Positions 11,961 through 22,320 of a DNA stretch of 64,000 bases are shown here, piece after piece. Where the stretch lies: NCBI GenBank assembly GCA_021904315.1, contig CM038914.1, positions 1 through 64,000 on the forward strand, read 5' to 3'. Origin of the DNA: Sphagnum magellanicum. Its lineage: Eukaryota; Streptophyta; Sphagnopsida; Sphagnales; Sphagnaceae. Both the position numbers and the translations under genes were made by a program. How positions within the stretch are numbered: position 1 is the first letter of the stretch; each line of letters starts with the position of its first letter. The notes beneath the pieces are model-generated. The model had not been told where the DNA came from. It saw only the letters and a list, made by a program, of their open reading frames with translations, and did no database searches.

Positions 11961-13656
11961 ATTTTCAAAATACTAGGCACTCATGGGCCTTGATTTTTTT
12001 TTTAAAAAATTTTTCCTACCAGATGTCATTATTACCATCTACCTAATAGGCCGTGAAGTCCTCTTAGATGGGCATTTTTCCCCCTTATTTCCATCCTCCA
12101 TTCTTTTACTTTAATTTTCATTTTTTAATTTATTTTTAGTTATTACTTTTTATATTATTCTTTTCTTCTTCTTATTCAATGCTCTTTATTTTATTTTTTT
12201 ATTACATTTCCTAGTTTACATTTATTTATTTCTTTATATTTTACTTATTTTATTTTATTTTTATATCATTTTTTTTCACTATTTTTTTCAAGTTGTGCTA
12301 AAATATTTTCTTTTATTCTTAATCATGTTCTTAGTTTTGTTAAAGGCATTGAATGAATAATAATGAACAAGTATATGCAAGTTTAGAAAAAAAAGTTTAT
12401 TTCATAAATTTTTCAAAACAATCCTTGTACTTATAATCAAGTAAGTTGGAACCTTTTCCTTTTTTCATTAGTGTTTATCATAAGACTTGGCTATCAAAGA
12501 AGATACATCTTTAATTTTGTGTCATTTAAGGATCCTAGATTTTCCAATATAGGAAAACAAAATGCAAAAACCATCAAAATTTCAAAGCAAAAATAGTTGC
12601 AAGTTCTTTAATGCCAATTGGCTCGTAAAGATGTTTATCATGAACAATGATCAAAATCTTTAATGCCATACAACTCGTAAAGAACAATTAACTCAATCAA
12701 TGTTATAGTCGCCTTCAATCGTTGCTCTTCCACATCATGAACCCTTCCATGAGACCCAAAAACAAAGATGGCAATGAGAATATGGGAGATATGGAAAATG
12801 TTCAACAACAATTGAAGTGTTCTAACAACGATAATGACTTAACTACCACAACGTCCCCACCGACTTCATCAAATACTACCCAAAAGAAAATTTGTCTCCA
12901 AATATATAAACATTTCCAAGCTTTGAATACTCATTCAAATGACTCCAAACACATAAACCTAAGGTCAATACTCCTATATATGAAATCCAAACTTGCCATG
13001 ATGCTCAAATAAATGTTCATAAGTTTCAATGTTCACTAAAATTTGAGAAATTCATTTCACCTGAGCATCAATTTGTTGAGATTAAATTACATGCATGATG
13101 TCATGACATAAGGGCTGGCCAACAAGTTTAGTGACTAATCAGCCAACCAAACTATCAACAAGCACTAAGCAAAACCTAGCCCCCAAAAACATTGTCTAAC
13201 CAATCAGCTAAAAAACAATGTTCGTGGGGGCCTCATCTATGAACATCAAAAATTATACATGCAAGTGAGCTCATACTGAAATGAATTTCTGAAATTATTC
13301 CTTATAAATTATATTTTACAACAAATATTACAAAAAACCAATAAATCTAATAACATAACTTTGAAATGAAAAACAAACTAAGAATTACACATACATGGCA
13401 TTTACAAAAAATTATAATTATTTAAAAAGACTAAAAAAAGGGCATTTACATGGTAAATAAAGGAACTCGACAATTTTGAAAAAAATAAAAAAAAGAAGGA
13501 AGGAGATATAGGAAAGGAACAAAGAGGATTGCTCTCAACAACCGCATCCATTACTCCAAATCTTAGCGTATTGGGCACCACCCACCTGCATGAAACCATC
13601 TTAGAGTATGAAACAATATTCCAACTAAAAAACCACATGTTGCTGCATTGATTTAC
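11961..13656. other. T-rich low-complexity DNA and diverged dispersed repeat
   Basis: 12100-12310 is T/A low-complexity. 12260-12440 (CAAGTTGTGCTAAAATATTTTC to AATAATGAACAAGTAT) has a clear relative at 46205-46370. The open frame 12722-13012 starts in ordinary AT-rich DNA and resembles nothing I know. The region 13402-13656 lies downstream of the last recognised exon of the minus-strand gene and may hold its 3' part. Confidence 0.55.
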
Positions 13657-13686
13657 ACCATCTACTCTTCGCGACCTTACATTCAC
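13657..13686 (-). CDS. Exon: GPCR-chaperone domain, part 3
   Basis: The acceptor is TATGTACAG and the donor GGT|GTAAAT. The frame VNVRSRRVDG aligns with the family continuation VFSFRSRKV without a gap after HNV. The exon is only 30 bases, so the donor could be elsewhere; downstream codons to about 13500 stay open. Confidence 0.55.
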
Positions 13687-13866
13687 CTGTACATAAACCA
13701 CATTGGCATACATTTGGGAAACCAAAATATAAGCTCACTATAACAGTACATAAAACTCACACTACATTCGTCATTTAATCAGATTCTTCCACATTTCCAG
13801 ACCATGTTTATCTCCAGAAAAGTTCACATAGATCTGATTCGAAAGCTACAAACAAGAAACACCAAC

Positions 13867-13978
13867 CTGCACATTGTGCATGTCATAAATCTTGGCCTTC
13901 CAAGAACCAACCATTTGTGTTTTCTCTTGGCACCTCCAAGTGGTTTGGGCCACAAGTTCTGCTTGCATGACATCAATG
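13867..13978 (-). CDS. Exon: GPCR-chaperone domain, part 2
   Basis: The exon begins after ACAAG and ends at GTGCAG|GTTGG. The frame reads IDVMQAELVAQTTW, then EKTQMVGSWKAKIYD, then MHNVQ. The KTxxVGxWKA and YDMHNV motifs are the most conserved part of the family. In the canonical splice the start phase is one base short of exon 1. Confidence 0.75.
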
Positions 13979-14345
13979 CTTGTCATAGGCAGCCTCTTTC
14001 AGTCATTTCACATGAACACAACAAATAGCCTTGTGCGTTTGCATACACACTGGCAACTATACTTCTCTTGCTTGGTGTTGCAAGACTATCATATTTGGGG
14101 CACACTCTATACGCAACCTACATTGATCACAAATCCTTCTGATTTGAACAAAATACATCCCACCTTCTAAGGTCAAATTGCATTTCAGATCTTGAGCCCA
14201 AACTGCTCTGGCTCAACTCTAACATATCTCAAGCTTCAGCATCTCAAGCATACTCATTGCTGCATTGATATAGATAACTCAAAATGCATGTCGAGCTATG
14301 TTTAGATATAGGAACAGACATTGAAACAACGAGAAGGATGCTAAC

Positions 14346-14576
14346 CTGGCCTGTACATATTGGTCCGTGACATTGCTACAACTTCTTGCACAATCTCAGC
14401 ATCTGATGGCTGAATACTAGTTCCTTTCAAAACATTAGACACCTCCTTGTTTTTGTGAGTTAAGACGCAAAGCGTGCCTTGGGCGAACTTTCCATCCTCG
14501 CTTCCATCACCCAAGAATAGGAAACTCCGGTCTGACCTGTGGATTTGAAACCCATCAAAACTAGCAAGAGTCATGT
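14346..14576 (-). CDS. Exon: GPCR-chaperone domain, part 1
   Basis: The exon opens after an AG at 14578-14577 and ends at a donor AG|GTTAGC with the GT at 14345-14344. It encodes about 76 residues: the FDGFQIHRSDRSFLFLGDG segment, a poorly conserved middle, then SRTNMYRP. The matching family segment is FDG-x-x-x-R-x-x-xSFxFLGDG followed some 50 residues later by YRPG. Confidence 0.75.
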
Positions 14577-17540
14577 CTGCCCATCATGTTGGGTGCGTTG
14601 CCTAGCTTGCCCTAACAGGCTCACCTGGTGCCTTACCCAACACAAATGGGCAAGACTTGACCGTTCCATAGTACATTTCAGTAAACCGAACCAACTGAAA
14701 CCAGTAAAAGCAAAGCCATGAATGTGCTAACTGCATTAGAAATCTCACTTTGTTGGAGGTCGGCAGCAACCAGATTGGATAGGATTCAGGTCAGAGTTGA
14801 AGTAATCTGCTGCTGACTGCAATTCAAAAATTTCCAACTCAAAAGAAAAAAAGATGAGGAAATACACTGTGTGATGGGAGCCGAAGAGTGAACCAGAATA
14901 GGAAGTTGGAATCGGAAGGGCATATATACAAACCCAAGAGCTGATGGTTGCAACATACGTAATAGGGACTATGTGCATATAGTGCACAATTAACTCCCAC
15001 AAACTGAGCCATATGGTCTTCTTCCACTTTCCAAGTCGCCTTCACAGGTGTGTGATGCTTCACACTAGCCAAAACCTTTCTTGTAGAAGATAGCTTCTGC
15101 CTCAAACCAAAGACGTCGTAATCTAATCCTATTGTCCACCAGCACACTCGGTGTACATCATCAATAATACCCTAGACAAAACCATTATGGTATCAACACA
15201 ACGCTACCCTCATCATCGTAAGCAGCAGGCTCCTTACTGTTGTTTTCTTTGCTTTAATAGACAAATGAGCCCACAATACAATGCTGCAGCCATATTGAAC
15301 ATATGTCCAAGCTCCCTCAACCCCTCTAAAATTAGGTCAGATAGCTTTGATACCAGCTGGAAAACAGTGCTCAAACACTCCCACCCACTAGTTCGAATGC
15401 CACTAGTAGAATGGAAGTACCATCAGCAACAAATTGCTTGCCTTGTCAACAAGGCAGTCCATCAAGCTCATTGACAGACGAAACTAGCTGCTAGCCCACT
15501 GCCCCATCACAAACATTCCTCAACACCTCAAGGTAGGTCAGCTTTGCTGTTATACTCTTTGCTTCAACGATTATCTGCATTCTGACAGAAGCACAATTGT
15601 ATATGTTAGCGAATGCCCTAATCCCTTCCCTCTACTTGTGACGTCATTTTCCAACATGGAAAACGTTCTTGATAGTTTCTCTTTTCAACCCTGTTGATCC
15701 AGGCAGAAAGAACATTAATAGGAAGCGCGAAAAGAAGTGCAGCACCTCTGTGAAGACAGACTAAACCAGGTTTAACTCTCATCAGTTTCTGAACGAAACC
15801 CTAACTCCATTAGCGAAGCAAACAACGTAGCGATGAAAAATGAGGGGTTATTGATAATGCTTTACGAAATACATGGGGAACATAGAGACACCTGGCCCCC
15901 TCCAGAAAGAAACTATACCACACTAATCCTTCCGATGGGCCACATAAATAATTTACTTCCAAAATGGTGGGTCACCCATTCCAGCCCAAACAGACACCCC
16001 CATTTTAAACGGAAGGTTTTTATCCATCATCATACTAATTGAGAAGGGGTGCAGTCATAGTTTTTTCCTCCAAAAGGAGTCACATGGATGAGCCAAAGAA
16101 TATTTTTAGAACCTCGGGCAATCCCCAACATAAAAGATTAGGCCACAACCAATCTTTTTTCAGAACATCGGGGCATTCCCCAACATAGAAGCCTAAAATA
16201 AAAATCAAGAAAGGACCCAAGCGGTGGGTCATATTTTGCGCAATAAAAGTATGGATCAATCATCAATACGTCCACATGCGGTTTGAGATGGGAACATAAT
16301 ATGTGATAATACTTGCTCGCAATTCATTATGTCATTATAGTAGACATGCGAAATGTTTTGCACACAAATGTTTTTTTTGTAGAAAACATGAAACATTCTT
16401 AATGCAATCTCACCTCACATGGACTGGAAAAAACAATATTGTAACATCGTAGTTCACATAGGTAAAGAAAAGGGGGAACATTACATAATATTTTAATTTT
16501 TGGGAGTGGACATAGTAGGAACATTCCTTCTCATGGATGGGTTTACGAAAGAGGCCCATGACCCAGATTTTTTTAGTATAAGCAATAAGAGCAGGAGGCA
16601 AGCCCAAAGCGGATGAATACAAACAACAAAATAGGTCGTTCAGAATTTGTAATTCACTTAGTAAACCATGGCATAATCATCGGAAGGAAAACATCCCCCT
16701 AAAAACATACCATGGTACATAGGCAAATTGAACATTAATTATATTATTTTGAGAGATGTTGAAATTTTCCCAAAAAGATTATTTTCGGATTTAAAAAAAA
16801 AAAAGAAAACAAAGGATTTAATGAAATGTTGGGGAATATATCATTTGTCAAAACATAAGCCTGAAATTTAATTAATTATTCAATAAACATGCGTGGAAGT
16901 AGCAAAGGCACTCTAATCGTACACAATTTTTTTTGAAAAGACAAAAAGTTTAGCCTTTGAAGAAAAAAGTTGGGCATCAAAAATTTATATGGGTGTAGGG
17001 TGGGCAGACGGGCAGCGTGGAGCTAGGGCGAGCCAAGACCCACATCGGTACCTGGAACTATTTAATTTTTAATTCATTTTTAATGATTATTTATTTGTTT
17101 ATATTTGTATTTTTATTTTTTGGGTTTTCTTTTCATGTTTTGTGTTATTTTATTCTGTTTTTAAAAAATCTTGGCAATAACACAATTACGGAAAAGTGTC
17201 CAAATAAAGTGTAGAATAGTGGCAAAATATTATCCAAAATTGAAAGTTGTGTTAAAAAATGATGAAATTTTCTCCCAAAAGCATTTTTTCCTCAAATTAT
17301 TGGCAAGTTTTCAAAAAAAACTAGCATCTTCTTTTTTCTTTTTATTTTTTGCCACATTTAAAAAAATTTGATGCTAAAAATTACACATGATTCGCTATTA
17401 TAAATGAAGAAAAGAACTAGTTTAATAATGAACAAGCATAAATAACATTTTGAAATTTGAGAATCATCATAGTTCTTTTAGTTAATCAAAAAATCAAATA
17501 TCACTTTTCTTTGAATATTTAAATAATTTCCCTAGGCACT
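14577..17540. other. Intergenic DNA, no gene recognised
   Basis: 14580-15830 has higher GC and several 60-107 codon open frames on both strands (for example 14839-15147 minus and 15151-15474 plus). None resembles ankyrin repeats or a known protein. 15833-16042 is an isolated frame. From 16050 to 17540 the DNA is AT-rich; 16090-16190 contains a twofold GGGCAATCCCCAACATA-like phrase. Confidence 0.55.
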
Positions 17541-17544
17541 CTTT

Positions 17545-17880
17545 CAGCACCAATCCGTGGCGACATGATCTCCCCAGTCTCGGCCGCTGCTTCTCGCTGC
17601 AACGATCCCTCCTCCTTCCCCACGTCGAGAGTTATACTACTTTCTGCTTTGCTTCGGTTCCTTCTCGAGAAACAAACCCAATGCTACTTTCTCCGACCGC
17701 TCTGGAGTCTCGAATCCATTCCGCATTTGCGAGCGGGAATTCTTTGACAAGAATCCACGACGCCGACAACGATGATGACGATCTAGGAGATCCAACACTC
17801 CCACTCGAGAGGCAAAACCGCGACATACGCTTGGAAATTCGGTATTTGCGCAACCACTGTATTCTACATTCATGAGTCTA
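17545..17880. other. GC-rich island of unknown function
   Basis: A GC-rich stretch in AT-rich surroundings has overlapping open frames on both strands (17565-17747 and 17681-17875 plus; 17632-17853 minus). The 17681 frame has an aspartate run (DADNDDDDLGD) and then an arginine-rich tail that runs into the 83 bp repeat. It could be a first exon or a captured gene piece. I recognise no domain. Confidence 0.35.
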
Positions 17881-18060
17881 CACATATACTGCAAGCAAAA
17901 CCGTAACATACGCTTATAAATACGGTATTCGCACAACCACTGAACTCTACACTCATGAGTCTACGCATACAGGGCAAGCGAAACCACAACATACGCTTGG
18001 AAATACGGTATTTGCGCGACCAATGTATTCTCACCCGTGAGTCTACACAAACATTCTGAA
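17812..18060 (+). repeat. 83 bp tandem repeat, three copies
   Basis: Copies start at 17812 (GCAAAACCGCGACATACGC), 17895 and 17978, an exact 83-base period. Each includes ACATACGCTTRKAAAT, CGGTATT and TGAGTCTAC. Copy 3 is the most diverged. The first copy overlaps the end of the open frame in the GC-rich island. Confidence 0.9.
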
Positions 18061-19052
18061 CGTAATGCGTATCGACTACAGTCCGAACGTATTTGGTGTC
18101 TATGAAAGTAAAATTCACGTATTGTGTATATACATAACGGTATGAACGTATTTTGTATCTATTATAGTATGAATGTACTCCGTGTGTATCTACTACGGTT
18201 ACTGTATTCTCTTCTTTTACATTCGAGTTTTCACTGTATCGGGTGGGTTTTGTATATTCTCAGAAGGATATTTAAGATTATTTTTTTCCTAAAGATTTTA
18301 TAAAAAGAAGCCTTGTGTTGAGTTTTATTTTTATTTAAAAAATTTTGGGTGGGGGAAAGGGGATGGTGGAGAGGATATATCTCACCTAAAAGAAGCTCTG
18401 CCGATTTTTATTTTCTAATTGCCCGAAGAAAATATTTGATAAATTCAAATTTTCTTTTACATTTAATCTAATAAAAAGTTTTTTTTAAAATAAAAATTAG
18501 TGGAATCGTCCAACATAATGAGCCTTTCCATCATCCTTTCAATAATACCTGATAATTATACCAAGGATTATACCCAAATCGGTCATTAATCCTGTAATTT
18601 TTACAGGACTATATAAATAGTAAGTAATACAATAATATAGGATTAAAAGACCAATGCACGTACTATAATAATACCATCGATTATATTATTATTATGATAT
18701 TATTATTATTATTATTATTATTATGCTATTTTTGGAAGAAGATTTGACAATCAATTAAAGTGTCCAAAGCACGGTACCCTCTATATATATATATACTGCT
18801 ACCCAAATGAGATTTTTCTTTCTCACTCTCTCATCTCAACAGGTAGACTTTACATGTTTAGAAAACCACCAAAGGAATAGTAATTAGCACCCAATCTAGG
18901 AGCGTCAAGGAGGAGGAGAAGGTTTAGTTTACAACCAACTTGTGCATTTGACCTAATCGTGGATGTATTTTATATCTATCATATGTAGATAGATATATTG
19001 ACTATTTATGGCTATTTATTGGAAAATTTAAAAATTAAGATGGAAAATATGG

Positions 19053-19084
<32 letters not shown>

Positions 19085-19195
19085 TAGCCACCAGTAAAAT
19101 TTCCAATTTATGTGCACACATGTTTCAGGGAAGAGCTTTCCAATTGGGAGGGGGGGTATTTGAAACATGGGAAAGAAATTAAATTAAATAAATGA
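18061..19195. other. AT-rich DNA with microsatellites
   Basis: It holds an (ATT)n run at about 18687-18723, short (TA)n runs at about 18784-18794 and 19053-19078, and two TACGTATTTTGTATCTA-like phrases near 18130-18200. No coding frame. Confidence 0.7.
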
Positions 19196-20050
19196 CCGAT
19201 AAACCATTGGTTCTTTGTCGGCGGTTTCATGAAAATCATGGCGTTTTTTAAAATTTTTTTTAAAGGTATTTGAAATAACCAGGATGGATGGTTCTTTGAT
19301 TTTTTTAAAATTATTTTTCTGAAAGAAGTGGAACCAACGGTTCTTTCACAAATTCAAAGATCTGCACAACTCTGTTAATAACTAACCCCTAGTCTCTTCT
19401 TCTTCTTCTTTGGGAACCTGGAACCGGCGGGTAAATTCGGGTATATGTATTTCTTAACCGGTGAGTATATGAAATCAAAGAACCGGTTCTGACCCTTCAC
19501 GGCTAGGCTAGTTCTCAAAAAAATCATACAACTGGATTTGACCCTTTAACAGGAGTTCTCAAAAAATCAAAATCAAAAATCAAAAATCAAAGAACCTATC
19601 CTAGACAACTGGATATTTTCCGGTTCTTTCATCAGAACTACCCTGACTACTTTCAATTTTGGAACTATTAAAGAACCAGAACGAAAGCTCCTTTGAATTA
19701 TGATTTTTTTAATAATTTTTTAAGAAAAAACCCAGAACCAAAGGTTCTTTTGTCTTCTGAATAAATTAAATACCCGGAATGAAAGGTTCTTGGATTTGGG
19801 AATAATTCAAAAACCCAGAACCAACAGTTCTTTTGATTTGTGAATAAATTAAATACCCAGAACTAAAGGTTCTTTGATTTGCAAACATGTTAAAAACCCG
19901 CAATCAAAGGTTCTCGGATTTGTGAAAATATGTATATGAAAAACCTGCAACCAAAGGTTCTTTGATTTGTGGATATATTAAAAACCCAGAAACAAAGGTT
20001 CTTTGATTTGTATACTAGAAATCCCAGAACCGGAGGTTAATTTTAAAAAT
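19196..20050 (+). repeat. AGAACC...GGTTCT palindrome array
   Basis: About a dozen sites with the core AGAACCAAAGGTTCTTT occur. In 19720-20050 they are in tandem at roughly 40-50 base intervals, joined by TTTGATTTGTGAATAAATTAAA-type linkers. Each core is a six-base inverted repeat with a three-base spacer, more or less decayed. Looser sites lie at 19203, 19290, 19331 and 19475, and a related GGTTCTTTTAG phrase at 36283. Confidence 0.85.
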
Positions 20051-20689
20051 TTGAGAACCGCCCCCAACAATGCTTGAAACCAGCGCTTTGGGACCTGATG
20101 ATTAGTACTTACAGAGTATTCCTCCCTCGTTCTTCTTCTTCTTCTTCTTCTTCTTCCAACAACAAACAAAGCAGCTGCCGGAATTCTTCCCACTGTCAGA
20201 AGTAAGAAAAGAAGTACCGGAATGCTCCTGCTGCTGCAGTTGCAGTCAGGACCGAGGACTAGTAGTGCTCACAATTTTGAACGGAAGAAGCAAAAATTTG
20301 AATACTAGTGGGAAGTGTGAAGACGAGGAAGAAGAAGATATAAGTACTTTCTGATTGCTGAACAGCATGGCTCAGCTTACATAACTTACTACCAGACACA
20401 GCAGCCAAGCTGATTGAAACGATAGTTTTGGTGATCGAGTAAAGTACCTTACAACAATGCCAAGTTCCAACAACAACAACAAAGACTTGCAATGGCAGGG
20501 CAGCAGCAGCAGCAGTGCAGTAAAGCAGTTCCCAGAACTAACTCTCTTCTGCCTTTTCTGATGTCTCTCTTGGACTTTTCACATTAAAAGTGGGCATATG
20601 TATCTGTCATGTATCATCCAATCTTTTGAATCGGAAATTTTGTGTCCTTTTGTTTTTCTAGAGTATAACCACGTGCTTGCTGTAAAGCA
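20051..20689. other. No gene recognised
   Basis: It contains a (TTC)n run at about 20132-20157 and a CAG run near 20499-20512. The open frames 19978-20193 and 20259-20492 (minus) include these low-complexity runs and look spurious. Confidence 0.55.
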
Positions 20690-20965
20690 TGATCTATTAG
20701 AGTCATCCCTAAAGTAACCCTGTCTTGGGGCCTCCTTTCACCCCCTATCCCCTCTTTCAATCGTATTTGCAAAGTGAAGACATTTTAATGTATCTCAGAA
20801 TGAAATGCTGAAACTCAGCATCTAATGCACAAGGTCGGGGACTAATTATAGTAGTGGTACAGGTAAGAGGAGCGAAAATATATGTAGCAGCAGTGGAGGC
20901 GCTCAGGAAAAAGGAAAGACAGGAGGAAACTCAATTTACCACCAAAATTGATGGTTTTCTAAGTT
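20690..20965 (+). repeat. Helitron-related repeat fragment, plus copy
   Basis: ACCCTGTCTTGGGGCC, CCCCCTATCCCCTCTTTCAA, TTAATG, GCACAAGGT and GTGGTACAGGTAAG occur in the same order as in the internal part of the Helitron copies at 60.38-60.51, 61.63-61.70 and 62.94-63.09 kb. No Helitron end is visible here. A second copy lies inverted at 21865-22320. Confidence 0.75.
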
Positions 20966-21864
20966 TCAACCCCCCTTGAACGCTAATGTAATTTCTTTGC
21001 GGGTTTTTCTTGAATCTCAACCTGTGTATGACGAAACTGAGGGTTCGGGTGCTGTGTTTGTCTTACTGTACGGATAACTCTATTGCATGAATTATACTAT
21101 GAGGTTTGCTCATTAATGTACAGTACCCCATAGTTCATCACAAAATAAAATTCTTTATGTCGTCGAAGAAAGGTCCACTTTTGTTTTGCATGGCCCAAAA
21201 TTAAAAAACAAAAATAAACTCTTCTGATGGCGATTTCCAAATCAAGAGGTATTGTGATTTGATTTGATTTATAACGGGCAGTTATTAATCTATTTCTCTT
21301 TTCTCCGGGTCGTGTCAAAGTTTGGTGAACATCACACATCAAACGAAGGAGTGCTGTTGAACACCCACAAGGATCACACTATGGCCATCACGATCCTTTG
21401 AGGGTCTCTTTCCAATAGGCCAACGTGATCACAGTTACACGCAGAATGATATAGTCATGATGGAGCAATCCGAAAGAGAGTCACGGAAATGGAGCCCTGT
21501 TTCTCACTGCATGGACAAGCACCTCACGGGAGAGTTCCAACGTGGTCTGGAAATCCCTAGGTAATTATTGTTGAGAAAGTTAGGAATTTTTCACCAGGAG
21601 GCACGTAGGTTGACTTTGTGGAGGGGTGAGTGCGCACCTCCTTTCCTGACTAGAAACTAGTTTGAACCCTGTGCCTAATGCACAGGTGCGTGTGCATATT
21701 TGAGGGTACATATTACAAATGGCGACATAATAAAGTTATCCATAAAGTCAGATGATTAGGGCCGAGAACAGCCAGTTTCGACATACCAGGGCATCAAACA
21801 TAAAACTACAGTTAAGAATGAAAATTATACATAACCAAAGAATTGGGACCCAAACTAGTTTTTC
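20966..21864. other. Spacer between inverted repeat copies
   Basis: This 0.9 kb stretch separates the two inverted Helitron-related copies. Open frames 21097-21342 (minus) and others are unremarkable. Confidence 0.5.
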
Positions 21865-22320
21865 CACCAATTTTGATGATAAACTAAGTTTCATCCTGTC
21901 TTTCCTTTTTCCCGAGCGCCTCTCCACTACTGCGACATATATTTCATGGCTCCTACCTGTACAACTACTATAATTATCAGGTCTACCTCCCCTTTCTTTA
22001 GTCAATATGCTTCATGCCACCGGTGGAAGTTTGGGTACTCAGGGGTTCCTTTTCTGCCATGGGGCTCACTCTTTGGGGCTCTTTCACAAGGTCCTTGCAC
22101 TTTGTTTCTTTTTCTCCTCCTGGCTCGGGTGCTTTCTTTTTAGAAAGTTTGGCAGGGTTTCATCATTCATCACTATAATTACTCTCAAACCTTGTGCAAT
22201 AAATGCTGATTTCAGCATTTCATACCGAGATTTAATCAAATTTTATTGCTTTGCAGAAAGAGGGGACAGGGGGTGAAAGGAGGCCCAAAGACAGGGCGAC
22301 TTTATCAATAACTCTACTAA
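21865..22320 (-). repeat. Helitron-related repeat fragment, minus copy with insertion
   Basis: The reverse complement matches 20690-20965 through CACCAAAATTGATGG-like, GTGGAGGCGCTC-like, GTACAGGTAGG and CACCCCCTGTCCCCTCTTTC. The match is interrupted by 195 bases at 21977-22171. The extra TGAAATGCTGAAA segment is shared by this copy and the plus copy but absent from the 60-64 kb Helitrons, so these two are closer relatives. Confidence 0.78.
21977..22171. mobile_element. 195 bp insertion with 10 bp target duplication
   Basis: ACTATAATTA stands at both 21967-21976 and 22172-22181. Removing one copy and the 195 bases between restores the sequence order of the uninterrupted relatives at 20835, 60478 and 63045 (GAGAGTAATTGTAGTAGTTG and similar). 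The insert has no open frame of note, and I see no convincing terminal inverted repeat. A 9-11 base duplication would suit a Mutator-like non-autonomous element. Confidence 0.65.

Larger units (their letters stand above)
13657..14576 (-). pseudogene. ANKRD13/GPCR-chaperone-domain protein, 3' fragment
   Basis: Three minus-strand exons (14346-14576, 13867-13978, 13657-13686) read in order as the GPCR_chaperone_1 domain of plant ankyrin-repeat proteins related to animal ANKRD13. The first carries the signature LASFDGFQIHRSDRSFLFLG and ends at MYRP followed by a split glycine codon. The second reads AELVAQTTWRCQEKT, then WKAKIYDMHNV. The third gives RSRRVDG. In plants the order is the same (FDG...SFLFLGDG, VYRPG, AELVGRTNW, HNVVFSFRSRK). 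I find no ankyrin exons upstream towards 15.8 kb, so the N-terminal half appears missing. The exon 1/exon 2 junction is one base short with canonical AG/GT sites, which suggests decay or a splice site I cannot see. Animal ANKRD13 proteins bind ubiquitinated membrane cargo; a function for this copy is doubtful. Confidence 0.75.

Noticed and set aside
15344..15355. Minus-strand TGGTATCAAAGC, one mismatch from a Met-tRNA primer-binding site
   Set aside because: No LTR end, gag/pol sequence or second LTR was found around it.
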